Positions 1 through 8,206 of a stretch of 64,000 nt of DNA are shown here, in pieces. This DNA is from Chitinophagaceae bacterium (GTDB lineage Bacteria; Bacteroidota; Bacteroidia; Chitinophagales; UBA10324). A program made the translations under genes and the position numbers. Position 1 is the first letter of the stretch. Every line of letters begins with the position of its first letter. The DNA lies in NCBI GenBank assembly GCA_016704325.1, contig JADJAG010000006.1:124001-188000 (forward strand), given 5' to 3'. Below the pieces are notes generated by a model. It saw only the letters and a list, made by a program, of their open reading frames with translations. It did not search any database and was not told the DNA's origin.

Positions 1-524
1 ATCTTTTGCCAGTGACCAGGGTAAGTGCAAACAAACTGGTAGGTTCCGGCAGGCGGTGCAGCAAATGTCAAAACTTCGGATTTACCTGGATCCAGCACAT
101 TTGAAGTAAACAGGATATTGGACTTATCGTCCGGAATGAAGTTCTTGTCGGGGCCGGCGGTAATTGATGCTGTCGCAACAGCTTCAGCTGTTCCATTTTT
201 TACAATGAAGATGTTATGTTTCATTGCCGCATCAGTAGCTTTATTTACAAAGTTGATCTTCACGGTAGTCCCGCTTTTAACTCTTATTTCAGCAGTAGAA
301 AAAGCCATCACATCCATGGAATTCCCAACAGCTTCCAGGTTGACTTCCATAACAGGTGCATTAGGATCTATCCTGGCAGGATCATATGGGGTTGTAGGTT
401 CTTCTGCAACGTATGCATCAGATTCAGTAGTGGTAGTCTCTTTTTCATTAGCGGATTCGCCGCCACAAGAGATAAGAAAGGTCAACCCGCCGAAGAGGGC
501 GCTTGCTAAGAGAATTTTTTTCAT
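1..524 (-). CDS. Azurin-like cupredoxin lipoprotein (3' end outside window)
   Basis: Seen: 174 complete codons, with codon 175 cut after AT at the window edge. The N-terminus is a lipoprotein signal ending in the lipobox L-I-S-C20, then an acidic/threonine-rich linker. The cupredoxin region begins near residue 57. Copper ligands of the type 1 site are recognisable: His103 in the KHN motif, then Cys166 and His171 in VCTYPGH. The azurin axial Met should be four residues after His171, which is exactly the codon that starts AT at the edge. Known: azurin/plastocyanin-type proteins carry single electrons in the periplasm. Inferred: an outer-surface or periplasmic-face electron carrier. The donor and acceptor are not visible here. 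Confidence 0.88.
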   Translation of the reverse strand, partial: MKKILLASALFGGLTFLISCGGESANEKETTTTESDAYVAEEPTTPYDPARIDPNAPVMEVNLEAVGNSMDVMAFSTAEIRVKSGTTVKINFVNKATDAAMKHNIFIVKNGTAEAVATASITAGPDKNFIPDDKSNILFTSNVLDPGKSEVLTFAAPPAGTYQFVCTYPGHWQK

Positions 525-624
525 AATTTTAGTTTTTCAAAAGATACGCATTTAACAGCTAATACGCAGTAAAAGGTTTTAAGATAGTCTATTTAAAGCA
601 GGAACGGTTTTTGAAACCGGCACA

Positions 625-1038
625 ATGAAAATCAGCACTATGAAATTAATCAGCACCATTTTCTTAAGCATCTTTTTGCTTGCCAATGCCAATGTTTCCC
701 TGTCCCAATCACTTACTTTTTGCAAATCAGTAAGTAAGGAAGGCATTCCTTCAGGTGTGGCACAGGAATTTGTGCTGTCAAAGGGAGGGGTGTCGCTGTT
801 TTTTTTATTCCAGTTTGGAACCACAAAGCCGGTTGAAATCAGTTATGATGTGTATAAACTGGATAAAGGAAAGGAGGTATTCAGCTCCACGCTAAAACAG
901 TTGATGGTACCGGGCAAAAACTGGCTGGCTAAAGAAGTTACTTTGTATGATGCCGGTGCATACCGAGTTTATGTATATGATGATCAGGATAAACTGCTTG
1001 CGCAATTGGGGTTTAAGTTGAAACCGGCTGCTCCATAG
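625..1038 (+). CDS. Small secreted protein of unknown function
   Basis: 137 aa with a Sec signal peptide: a basic start, a hydrophobic stretch near residues 8-22, and cleavage probably after the serines near residue 27. The mature part is about 110 aa, rich in alternating hydrophobic and polar residues, and reads like a small beta-sandwich (KPVEISYDVYKLDKGK, AGAYRVYVYDDQ). No catalytic motif or family is recognised. An in-frame second Met at 640 is an alternative start and leaves a cleaner signal peptide. The gene is divergent from the azurin-like gene, and a short dyad (CGGTTT/AAACCG, about 605-619) lies just upstream. Likely periplasmic or exported; function unknown. Confidence 0.6.
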   Translation: MKISTMKLISTIFLSIFLLANANVSLSQSLTFCKSVSKEGIPSGVAQEFVLSKGGVSLFFLFQFGTTKPVEISYDVYKLDKGKEVFSSTLKQLMVPGKNWLAKEVTLYDAGAYRVYVYDDQDKLLAQLGFKLKPAAP

Positions 1039-1050
1039 TTACTGCATTTC

Positions 1051-1131
1051 TTAAGATTCAAGATTCAAGACCCAGGATTCAGGACCCAGGATCCAGGATC
1101 CAGGACGTAAGACTTAAGACTAAAGACTATT
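1051..1131. repeat. Short-word repeat array (GACCCAGGATTCAG / AAGACTTAAGAC)
   Basis: Reiterated words of 7-10 bases (ATTCAAG, ACCCAGG, ATCCAGG, then GTAAGACTTAAGAC) fill the gap between two convergent genes. The array runs into the last codons of the minus-strand gene that ends at 1120. The same vocabulary recurs at 18.3, 22.1 and 49.8 kb. Confidence 0.8.
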
Positions 1132-1476
1132 AAGTTGGGCTTGCATTTTTTTTGGCAATCCTTTTACCACCAGCTCATAAGAGTGATCAATCATACCCAA
1201 CAATTCATCATGTGGAATGCTGCCTATGCACTCCACACTGTTCCAGTGTTTTTTGTTCATGTGGTAAGCCGGATATACCGCTTCATACTTTTCCCTTAAT
1301 GATATGGCCAGTTCCGGATCACATTTGACATTGATGCGGAGCGGCTTGCTTTCTAAACTGGTAAGAAGAAATATTTTATTCATGACCTTGAAAACCAAGG
1401 TTTCCTGGTCAAAAGGAAATTCTTCTGTTACCCCTTTTTTTAGAAGACAATAATCGCGAAGGAATTCAGGATTCAT
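1120..1476 (-). CDS. MmcQ/YjbR family protein
   Basis: 118 aa, the usual length for this family. Recognisable family features are the N-terminal LRDYCLLKKGVTEEFPFDQETLVFKV, the core segment KPLRINVKCDPE, and the conserved AYHMNKKHWNSV followed by the IDHSYELVVKGLPKK helix. The family has a CyaY-like alpha/beta fold and has been described as DNA-binding, but its biological role is not settled. It is a stand-alone gene. Its final codons lie inside a short-word repeat array, so its last residues (NSL) may be recently altered. Confidence 0.85.
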   Translation of the reverse strand: MNPEFLRDYCLLKKGVTEEFPFDQETLVFKVMNKIFLLTSLESKPLRINVKCDPELAISLREKYEAVYPAYHMNKKHWNSVECIGSIPHDELLGMIDHSYELVVKGLPKKMQAQLNSL

Positions 1477-1623
1477 TGGAAAGGTTTGTTTATCAAGCTT
1501 CCGTAAACAAGAGCTGACTTGAAAACGGCCGTTAATTTTTTTAGTATACCAAATATACCAACTTGCTTAGGGTCTGCTAAAATATGATAGTTTGTTTTGA
1601 TACAAGTTCTACAACTATTTAAA

Positions 1624-1819
1624 GGGTGTACGACAATTCGTTCATCTTGTTAAGCAATGGTTGGTGGGTTATATTGTTAAATGGCTAAATGGCTAAATGG
1701 TTAAATGGTTGCGGCGAAGCCGATCATTTGCTATTTTGTAATCACTACGCTCCTTTACTCACTTTACTCAATACTCAATTTCAACACCCAATAATATATA
1801 TCCAACTTGTCGTACACCC
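1624..1819 (-). mobile_element. GGGTGTACGACAA MITE-like element, copy A, with 9-bp target duplication
   Basis: 196 bp bounded by GGGTGTACGACAA at the left and the inverse TTGTCGTACACCC at the right. The direct repeat CTATTTAAA occurs at 1615-1623 and 1820-1828, immediately outside both ends, as expected of a target-site duplication. The interior has ATGGCTAAATGGTTAAATGG words and the family core GCCGATCA-TTGCTATT-TGTAATCAC. There is no coding capacity. Compared with the other copies it lies in reverse orientation. Confidence 0.88.
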
Positions 1820-1884
1820 CTATTTAAACATGCTTCGGCTGCGATTGTACTCAGCTTACCGAAGAGTTTATGGTTCGGAGTCGT

Positions 1885-2115
1885 TGAGGCCGCACCCTGA
1901 TCGAAGTCGAAGGGTATAAATTTTTGCTCCCTGAGCGGAGCCGAAGGGCGCAAAAATTTAACTCATTCTTCCCGAAAATCGGCCGCTGCCGGTCTTGCGT
2001 GGGCGTTCAGGCGACCGGATTTATCTTGCCCCCTGAGCGGAGCCGAAGGGGAAAGCCTTATTCGGCGCACGGCTGCTAGGGGGGGGGGGGGGGGCATGAG
2101 CGAAGTCGAAGGGCA
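1885..2115. repeat. REP-like CCCTGAGCGGAGCCGAAGGG units and a G16 tract
   Basis: Four copies or near copies of an imperfect palindrome lie at 1895-1914, 1929-1948, 2031-2050 and 2095-2113. The unit at 1929 is framed by AAATTTTTGC/GCAAAAATTT arms (1918-1959), so it would form a long hairpin. An uninterrupted run of 16 G (2079-2094) sits between the last two units. A fifth, partial unit is at 5111. No gene is seen between 1820 and 2200. Confidence 0.8.
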
Positions 2116-2200
2116 GGTCGATTAAGCATATTTTTCTTTTAACACTTCCTTACAGCCTGGTAAGCTATCTTGACTTACTGCAGTGTTCACAAAAATGCTA

Positions 2201-2521
2201 TCATTCATCATAAAGCAATTGATTCAGTGCTTCCTGCAGTTCACGGTAGTTCTTATCATCTTTTCCTGCTGTTCTTTTCAGGCCTTCTTTATATGTATTA
2301 AGGGCTGACTCCTTGTTGTTAAGCCGTTCATATAATTTACCCAAATGATAATAGGTACCGGTGTAGTCAGGGTCATCATTCCTGATTTCTTCAAAATACG
2401 CAAGGGTCTTTTCCTCATTCCCAAGTTTATCGTATTCCAGCGCTAGTGCAAACCGCACAAAGCTATCCTTTGGATTGGCGGATAAAAATTTAAGTAACTG
2501 ATCAATTCTTGGTGTGTTCAT
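2201..2521 (-). CDS. Small tetratricopeptide repeat protein
   Basis: 106 aa, almost entirely TPR. Helical pairs occur at about residues 16-48 (FVRFALALEYDKLGNEEKTLAYFEEIRNDDP) and 50-84 (YTGTYYHLGKLYERLNNKESALNTYKEGL), followed by a capping helix. There is no signal peptide, so it is probably cytoplasmic. Such proteins are protein-protein adaptors. The partner is unknown, and it is divergent from etfBA. Confidence 0.75.
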   Translation of the reverse strand: MNTPRIDQLLKFLSANPKDSFVRFALALEYDKLGNEEKTLAYFEEIRNDDPDYTGTYYHLGKLYERLNNKESALNTYKEGLKRTAGKDDKNYRELQEALNQLLYDE

Positions 2522-2547
2522 ACACTAACTGGAAAAGGTTTTTTGGC

Positions 2548-2555
2548 TACCTTTG
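2548..2555 (+). promoter_or_regulatory. Bacteroidota -7 box TACCTTTG before etfB
   Basis: Matches the TAnnTTTG consensus about 64 bases before the etfB ATG. No convincing -33 TTTG is seen at the right spacing, so this is a partial promoter call. Confidence 0.45.
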
Positions 2556-2618
2556 CGGCTTCATAACAGTTTTCGGTATCAACCGGCGACAATCCGCAAA
2601 ACAAAGACGAAGATATAC

Positions 2619-3359
2619 ATGAAGATTCTAGTTTGCATCAGCAAGACACCCGATACTACCTCTAAAATTTCGTTTACGGATAATAATTCGAAGTTTAACA
2701 GCGACAAGGTTCAGTTTATTATTAATCCATACGATGAATGGTATGCACTGGTGCGGGCCATAGAGATGAAAGAACAGGCAGGCGCTACCGTAACAATAAT
2801 GAATGTTGGCAGTGCTGATTGTGACGCTATCATCCGTAAAGCTCTGGCCATTGGTGGTGATGATGCTGTGAGAATTGATGCAGAGCCTGACGATGCTTTT
2901 TTTGTAGCAGACCAGGTTGCTCAGTTTTCAAAGTCGGAGCAATATGATATCATTATGCTGGGTAAAGAAACGATTGACTACAATGGTTCACAGGTAGGCG
3001 GAATGATTGCCGGACTACTTGATATTCCATTTGTTTCACTGGCTTCTAAGATGGATATAGCCGGTAATATTGCAAGTTTGGAGCGTGATATTTCAGGAGG
3101 CAGAGAACTGCTTACTGTTCAGACACCTTTTGTAATCAGTGCTTCGAAAGGAATGGCCGAAGCAAGAATTCCGAATATGCGTGGCATCATGGCAGCCAGA
3201 ACAAAACCCATAAAAGTGCTTCCTCCTTTTCCTTCCGAAAAACTCACTTCTGTGAAGAAATATGATTTGCCGAAGGAAAAGGCAGGCCCGCGGATGATTA
3301 ATGCCGATCAGCCTGAAGAGTTAGTTGCTTTGTTGCATAATGAAGCGAAAGTGATTTAA
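2619..3359 (+). CDS. etfB: Electron transfer flavoprotein subunit beta
   Basis: 246 aa from the ATG at 2619 (MKILVCISKTPDTTSKISF), which is the family's normal N-terminus; an in-frame upstream extension is not supported. Family segments: INPYDEWYALVRAIEMKEQ, the nucleotide-binding DAIIRKALAIGGDDAVRID, LGKETIDYNGSQVGGMIAGLL, and the C-terminal MRGIMAARTKPI that embraces the alpha subunit. Beta binds AMP. With EtfA it forms an FAD heterodimer that collects electrons from acyl-CoA and other dehydrogenases. It is followed after 112 bp by etfA in the usual order. Confidence 0.96.
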   Translation: MKILVCISKTPDTTSKISFTDNNSKFNSDKVQFIINPYDEWYALVRAIEMKEQAGATVTIMNVGSADCDAIIRKALAIGGDDAVRIDAEPDDAFFVADQVAQFSKSEQYDIIMLGKETIDYNGSQVGGMIAGLLDIPFVSLASKMDIAGNIASLERDISGGRELLTVQTPFVISASKGMAEARIPNMRGIMAARTKPIKVLPPFPSEKLTSVKKYDLPKEKAGPRMINADQPEELVALLHNEAKVI

Positions 3360-3471
3360 TAGCCGCGAAATAAATCGTAACAATCAAACCGCTTTTTTGA
3401 TAACCTGTCGTAGCTGTTTTAGCATTGTTTAGAAAGAGATTAGATTCAGATAAAACTATAAAGTATAACCA

Positions 3472-4449
3472 ATGAGCGTACTTGTTTTTGTTGAAGCATC
3501 AGAAGGAAAATTCAAAAAATCAGCTTTTGAGGCGGCCACTTACGGAGTGAAGGTGGGTACCTTACTTGGCGTGGAAACACATGCTTTGTGTATTGATGAA
3601 GCTGCAGAAAGTGAATTGAAATCATTAGGAGATTATGGAATAAGCAAGGTATGGTATGTCAATGACAGCAGGCTCAGGAATTTTGATCCGCTCGTCTATG
3701 CTAAAGTCATCACACAGGCAGAAGCACAAACCAATGCAGATGTGTTGGTGCTTATACAGAGTTACAGCGGTAAGGCTATTGCTCCGGTACTTGCAGCGAA
3801 ACTGCGTGCAGGATTGGTTTCTGGTGCTATTGATCTGCCGGTACTGGAGGGCAACTCATTCCTGGTTAAGAAAAATGTTTTTTCAGGAAAGGCTTTTGCA
3901 ACCTATGAAATGCATTCTGCCAAGAAGATCATTTCGCTGATGTCAAATTCGATTGCCCCGGAGAAAAAACCTATTGATGCTACTGTAGCAGCATTTAAAC
4001 CTGAATTGGAAGATTCCGATTTTAGAGTAACGGTAAAGGAAGTAGTAAAAGCATCGGGAACAATATCCTTGTCAGATGCAGAGATTGTAGTTTCAGGAGG
4101 ACGTGGATTGAAAGGCCCTGAGAACTGGGGGATGGTGGAAGAGATGGCGGGGATACTGGGTGCAGCCACTGCCTGTTCGCGCCCGGTTGCTGATATTCAT
4201 TGGCGCCCGCATACAGAGCACGTAGGGCAAACCGGCGTTGCGATACGCCCAAATTTGTATATTGCAATAGGAATTTCAGGAGCGATACAACACCTGGCAG
4301 GTGTAAATGGCAGTAAGGTGATGGTAGTAATTAATAAGGATCCGGAAGCGCCGTTTTTTAAAGCAGCAGATTACGGAATAGTGGGTGATGCATTTGAAGT
4401 TGTTCCAAAACTGAACGAAGCATTTCGCAAGTTTAAGGCAGGGAATTAG
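3472..4449 (+). CDS. etfA: Electron transfer flavoprotein subunit alpha
   Basis: 325 aa, the usual length. The N-terminal domain (to about residue 190) has the Rossmann-like ETF fold. The C-terminal FAD domain carries the signature segments VVSGGRGLKGPENW, CSRPVADIHWRPHTEHVGQTG and LYIAIGISGAIQHLAGV, then VVINKDPEAPFFKAADYGIVGD. Pairs with EtfB to pass electrons to the quinone pool via ETF-quinone oxidoreductase, which is not in this window. Only about 20 bp separate it from the next gene, so the three may be co-transcribed. Confidence 0.97.
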   Translation: MSVLVFVEASEGKFKKSAFEAATYGVKVGTLLGVETHALCIDEAAESELKSLGDYGISKVWYVNDSRLRNFDPLVYAKVITQAEAQTNADVLVLIQSYSGKAIAPVLAAKLRAGLVSGAIDLPVLEGNSFLVKKNVFSGKAFATYEMHSAKKIISLMSNSIAPEKKPIDATVAAFKPELEDSDFRVTVKEVVKASGTISLSDAEIVVSGGRGLKGPENWGMVEEMAGILGAATACSRPVADIHWRPHTEHVGQTGVAIRPNLYIAIGISGAIQHLAGVNGSKVMVVINKDPEAPFFKAADYGIVGDAFEVVPKLNEAFRKFKAGN

Positions 4450-4470
4450 TTTTTTAACCACGAGTTGAGC

Positions 4471-5085
4471 ATGAAGAAGATAGAATTGGAAATAGTCGCA
4501 TTGTCACATAGCATCACGCAATCGCATTCTTATGCGGTGGTGCTGGGTGAGGTGAGTGGCATCCGGCGGTTACCTATCGTGATTGGTGGATTTGAAGCGC
4601 AGGCAATTGCGGTGGCACTGGAAAAAATGAATCCAACACGGCCACTTACACATGACCTGATGAAGAGTATATGCCATTCATTTAACATTGAAGTGAAGGA
4701 AGTGATTATCAATAATTTGCTGGATGGAATTTTTTATTCTCAGTTGGTATGCAAGCATGGTAATGAGCTTATTGAAGTAGATTCAAGAACTTCCGATGCG
4801 TTGGCTTTGGCAGTTCGTTTTGATTGCCCTATTTATACTTATGAATTCATATTGGATTCTGCCGGACTGATCCTGGAAGAACCGGCTAAAGAAGAAAAAC
4901 TGGAGATCAAGGAACGCAAATCAGAAAAGAAATCCGGAACAGCTACAGCCGTAAAATCAATGGACCTCACCAGCCAATCGCTTCCGGAGTTAAATCAGTT
5001 ATTGCAAACGTTGCTGGAGAAGGAAGATTATGAGCAGGCTATAAGGGTACGTGATGAAATTTCCAGGAGAAAAAATCAATCCTGA
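4471..5085 (+). CDS. Bifunctional nuclease (BFN/DUF151) domain protein with C-terminal UVR motif
   Basis: 204 aa from the ATG at 4471; a TTG two codons upstream is a weaker start. Residues 1-130 form the BFN domain: LPIVIGGFEAQAIAVALE, RPLTHDLMKSI, GIFYSQLVC, and the conserved DSRTSDALALAVRFDCPIYT. A lysine/glutamate-rich linker follows, then a UvrB/UvrC-type motif near residues 168-200 (LNQLLQTLLEKEDYEQAIRVRDEI). Bacteroidota homologues share this two-part form. Nuclease activity has been reported for some plant and archaeal relatives, but the bacterial role is not established. It follows etfA by 21 bp. Confidence 0.88.
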   Translation: MKKIELEIVALSHSITQSHSYAVVLGEVSGIRRLPIVIGGFEAQAIAVALEKMNPTRPLTHDLMKSICHSFNIEVKEVIINNLLDGIFYSQLVCKHGNELIEVDSRTSDALALAVRFDCPIYTYEFILDSAGLILEEPAKEEKLEIKERKSEKKSGTATAVKSMDLTSQSLPELNQLLQTLLEKEDYEQAIRVRDEISRRKNQS

Positions 5086-5172
5086 AAGCCTTATTTTGAA
5101 ACAGTAGGCACCCTGAGCGAAGCCGAAATGCAAGCGGTATAACATATATTATTATTCATTTAAGACCACTTC

Positions 5173-5589
5173 TCAGTCAATAAATTTTTCTTTCAAATCC
5201 GCAGTGGGTATCATACAGGAATCGGTTCTTCCAAAGACTCTGTACCGATACTTCGCAATAAATGCATACACACCATCGCGCAGAAAGGCAGGAAAAATGA
5301 TAAATGCATAAAAAAGTTTCCAGCCTCCATCCAGTTTCTTAGCGATACGCAATGCAGCAGTTGATTGAGAGAAAATTTTTCCATCCTCAATCAGGATCAC
5401 ACTGTTCATTTTTTTATTGTTGTAATTGTAATCTGCCAATATTTTTGCAGCATGCTCCGACTGCAACATTCCAAATACAAATCGCCCTGCTTTGTCATGT
5501 TTGATGATGAACTGCACAAATCCATTGCATAGATTGCAAACTCCGTCAAAGAGAATGATTGATTTAGCATTGGTATCAGGTAAAGGCAT
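5173..5589 (-). CDS. DCC-type thiol-disulfide oxidoreductase (DUF393)
   Basis: 138 aa. The family signature DGVCNLCNG lies near the N-terminus and contains the CxxC pair expected for a thioredoxin-like redox centre. It is followed by FVFGMLQSEHA and the conserved SVILIEDGKIFSQSTAALRI segment, ending with an FAIIFPAFLRDGVY hydrophobic helix and the YRVFGR motif. The fold is thioredoxin-like and the substrate is unknown. Stand-alone gene, divergent from the nucleoside transporter. Confidence 0.9.
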   Translation of the reverse strand: MPLPDTNAKSIILFDGVCNLCNGFVQFIIKHDKAGRFVFGMLQSEHAAKILADYNYNNKKMNSVILIEDGKIFSQSTAALRIAKKLDGGWKLFYAFIIFPAFLRDGVYAFIAKYRYRVFGRTDSCMIPTADLKEKFID

Positions 5590-5791
5590 CGTATTATTTC
5601 CGCAGCGAAACTACGTTGAAAAATACAGGTGTTTCAAGGTATTATCATTTATTGCGGCTGTCATTTTCTGAAAACAAGTTTATGACTGCATGGTTTCTAA
5701 CCGGCAACAACACGTTGCAAATTGATTTGCGGTCCGGCTGCTATTTCCAATTCTTCCATTTAATTATCATCTTTCGCTTAAATAAGTTGCG

Positions 5792-7090
5792 ATGGAAATT
5801 TTTCGCGGGTTACTGGGTTTGGCAGGATTGGTGTTTCTCTGTTATCTATTCAGCAATAATAAGAAAGCAATAGACTGGAAACTGGTGGGTACAGGTCTTA
5901 TTCTGCAACTCGTATTTGCAGTTGGAATACTCCATGTGCCCTTTTTCAGGGATATTTTCGAATATATCTCGCAAGGTTTTGTAACGCTGATTAACTTGTC
6001 GCACAAGGGTACTGAGTTCCTTTTTGGAAATCTCGCTGACCAGTCACAATCCTGGGCTTTTGTATTTGCCGTGCAGGTATTGCCTAACATCGTTTTTTTC
6101 GCAGCGCTTTCTGCATTGTTGTATTACCTGGGCATCCTGCAAATAATAGTGTTTGGATTTGCCTGGATAATGAGTAAGACCATGAAGCAGATTTCCGGAG
6201 CGGAGAGTATGTCTACGGCGGCCAATATTTTTCTTGGACAAACAGAAGCACCATTGATGGTGAAGCCTTACCTCGCAGGTATGACGAAGAGTGAGATCCT
6301 GTGTATCATGGTAGGTGGTATGGCAAATACTGCAGGAAGTGTTTTAGCGGCATATGTAGGTTTTCTTGGCGGGGCTGATCGCGAACAGCAGGAATTTTAC
6401 GCCCTGCACATGCTATCACAATCAATTATGTCGGCACCTGCAGCAATTGTCTGCGCCAAAATGTTGTTTCCGCAAACGCAAGGAGAACTCGTTGCACGGG
6501 ATCTTAAAGTGCCAAAGGAAAAGATTGGCAGCAATGTGCTGGATGCAATTGCCAATGGCACCACAGATGGTTTAAAGCTGGCATTGAATGTAGCCGGCAT
6601 GCTCGTTGTTTTTATTGCATTGATGGCTGTTTTCAACTACCTGTTGCACTTGTTTGGAGGACTCATCGGCATCAACGGCCAGATTGTGTCATTAACTGAT
6701 AATCGGTTTGATGGATTATCGCTGCAGTTTCTGTTTGGCTACCTGTTTGCACCGCTTGCCTGGCTCATGGGTGCTTCGTCTCATGATATGATTTACATAG
6801 GACAGTTATTGGGGGAAAAAACCGTGATCAATGAATTTGTAGCTTATATCTCCATGAGCGAAATGATGAAGGAAGGATTACTTACTGACCCCAGGTCTAT
6901 TGTAATTGCCACGTATGCTTTATGCGGCTTCGCGAATTTTTCTTCCATCGGGATACAAATTGGCGGCATTGGCGCATTAGCTCCCAATCAGCGTCAGAAT
7001 CTTTCTTCTTTGGGTATCAAATCGTTGATTGGCGGCACCATTGCCTGTTTCATGACAGCAGTAATCGCCGGCATGTTATATTCCGGTTGA
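5792..7090 (+). CDS. Concentrative nucleoside transporter (CNT/NupC family)
   Basis: 432 aa, polytopic inner-membrane protein with the expected CNT length. N-terminal TM helices are followed by the gating region (VLPNIVFFAALSALLYYLGILQ). The family substrate/ion motifs are SGAESMSTAANIFLGQTEAP, GGMANTAGSVLAAYV, and the C-terminal YALCGFANFSSIGIQIGGIGALAP. Symports nucleosides with H+ or Na+. The ion cannot be decided from what I see. Monocistronic, followed by terC with its own promoter. Confidence 0.95.
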   Translation: MEIFRGLLGLAGLVFLCYLFSNNKKAIDWKLVGTGLILQLVFAVGILHVPFFRDIFEYISQGFVTLINLSHKGTEFLFGNLADQSQSWAFVFAVQVLPNIVFFAALSALLYYLGILQIIVFGFAWIMSKTMKQISGAESMSTAANIFLGQTEAPLMVKPYLAGMTKSEILCIMVGGMANTAGSVLAAYVGFLGGADREQQEFYALHMLSQSIMSAPAAIVCAKMLFPQTQGELVARDLKVPKEKIGSNVLDAIANGTTDGLKLALNVAGMLVVFIALMAVFNYLLHLFGGLIGINGQIVSLTDNRFDGLSLQFLFGYLFAPLAWLMGASSHDMIYIGQLLGEKTVINEFVAYISMSEMMKEGLLTDPRSIVIATYALCGFANFSSIGIQIGGIGALAPNQRQNLSSLGIKSLIGGTIACFMTAVIAGMLYSG

Positions 7091-7100
7091 AAGATTGATG

Positions 7101-7130
7101 TTGATTGAATCAAATCACTTTTTACTTTTG
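7101..7130 (+). promoter_or_regulatory. Promoter before the TerC gene (TTG / TACTTTTG)
   Basis: -7 box TACTTTTG at 7123-7130, with TTG at 7101-7103, 19 bases upstream. This fits the Bacteroidota sigma-ABfr consensus. The predicted start is near 7137, about 17 bases before the ATG at 7154. Confidence 0.6.
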
Positions 7131-7153
7131 CGTCCTAAATAAACAACAGCACT

Positions 7154-7873
7154 ATGTTTGACTTTTTATTAACTGCCGATGGCCTGGTAAGTTTGTTTAC
7201 CCTGTTATTGATGGAAATAATACTGGGTATCGACAATATCATATTTATATCACTTATTGCCGACCGGCTTCCAAAAAGCCAACAGCAGCGTGGTCGGGCT
7301 ATTGGACTTGCCCTTGCTTTGATTGTAAGGATATTACTGTTATTCTCCATTTCCTGGTTGACACACCTTACGGAGCCATTACTTACCATCAGCACTTTTG
7401 CTATCAGTGCCCGTGATGTAATATTGATTGCCGGAGGATTGTTCCTGTTGTATAAGACAACCAAGGAAATACATCAGAAAATTGAAGGGGAGGAGCATTC
7501 ACAGCAAGTTAAAGGTAAAAACACTTTTTCATCAGTCATTACACAGATTATCATTATTGACGTGGTGTTTTCCGTAGATTCTATTCTGACTGCAGTAGGG
7601 CTGGTGGAAGATGTGACGATTATGGTGATTGCTGTTACCGCTGCCATGGGCTTTATGCTGTTGTTCTCAAAATGGGTCAGCGAATTCATCAACAATCATC
7701 CTACCATCAAGATGCTGGCGCTTTCTTTCTTGCTAATGATCGGTGTATTGCTCGTTGCGGATGGGTTACATTATCATATTGAAAAACAATACCTCTACTT
7801 CGCTATGGCATTTTCCTTCTTGGTGGAATTTCTCAATATGCGCGAACGAAAAAAGAGGAAGGCAACGAATTAA
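7154..7873 (+). CDS. TerC family integral membrane protein
   Basis: 239 aa with seven hydrophobic segments. TerC signatures are present: the acidic EIILGIDNIIFISLIADRLP near residue 18 and the second acidic motif IDVVFSVDSILTAVGLV near residue 132. The conserved aspartates within the membrane are thought to handle metal ions; the family includes manganese exporters and tellurite-resistance proteins. The C-terminus is basic (MRERKKRKATN). No ter-operon partners are nearby, so a manganese or general metal-export role is likelier than tellurite resistance. Confidence 0.92.
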   Translation: MFDFLLTADGLVSLFTLLLMEIILGIDNIIFISLIADRLPKSQQQRGRAIGLALALIVRILLLFSISWLTHLTEPLLTISTFAISARDVILIAGGLFLLYKTTKEIHQKIEGEEHSQQVKGKNTFSSVITQIIIIDVVFSVDSILTAVGLVEDVTIMVIAVTAAMGFMLLFSKWVSEFINNHPTIKMLALSFLLMIGVLLVADGLHYHIEKQYLYFAMAFSFLVEFLNMRERKKRKATN

Positions 7874-7944
7874 CATTCAATGAATCTTTTTTGACCAGAT
7901 ATTGCAGGTGATGGTATCATTTTACACTTGTTTTAGGGTAAAGC

Positions 7945-8171
7945 GGGTATACGACAAATTGAATATTGACTTAAGATTTAAGACTTAAGACAAATAGCAA
8001 TTGTAACAATCAAAAGTCAACCTACTTCAGTCAACGACAGGATTATTGAGTTTTTGAGTATGTGAGTAAAGTAGAATAGTGATTACAGAATAGCAAGTGA
8101 TCGGCTTCGCGGCAGCAATTTAGCAATTTAACCATTTAGCCATTTAACCCCCACTACAAACAATTGTACCC
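7945..8171 (+). mobile_element. GGGTGTACGACAA MITE-like element, copy B (degenerate ends)
   Basis: Left end GGGTATACGACAAATT, right end ACAATTGTACCC, interior GATTTAAGACTTAAGAC words and the family core GAATAGCAAGTGATCGGC followed by ATTTAACCATTTAGCC words. Ends have diverged and no clear target duplication remains. It fills the gap between terC and the aminotransferase gene. Confidence 0.75.
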
Positions 8172-8206
8172 AAAGTCGGCTTATATTTACTTTGCTACTA
8201 AACTCC

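Noticed and set aside
1689..1919. Open frame of 76 codons across the MITE and REP region
   Set aside because: Composed of MITE interior and REP words. It exists only because the repeats are short of stops.
7154..7873. Tellurite resistance operon
   Set aside because: TerC stands alone, without terABDEZ. A metal-export role is likelier.
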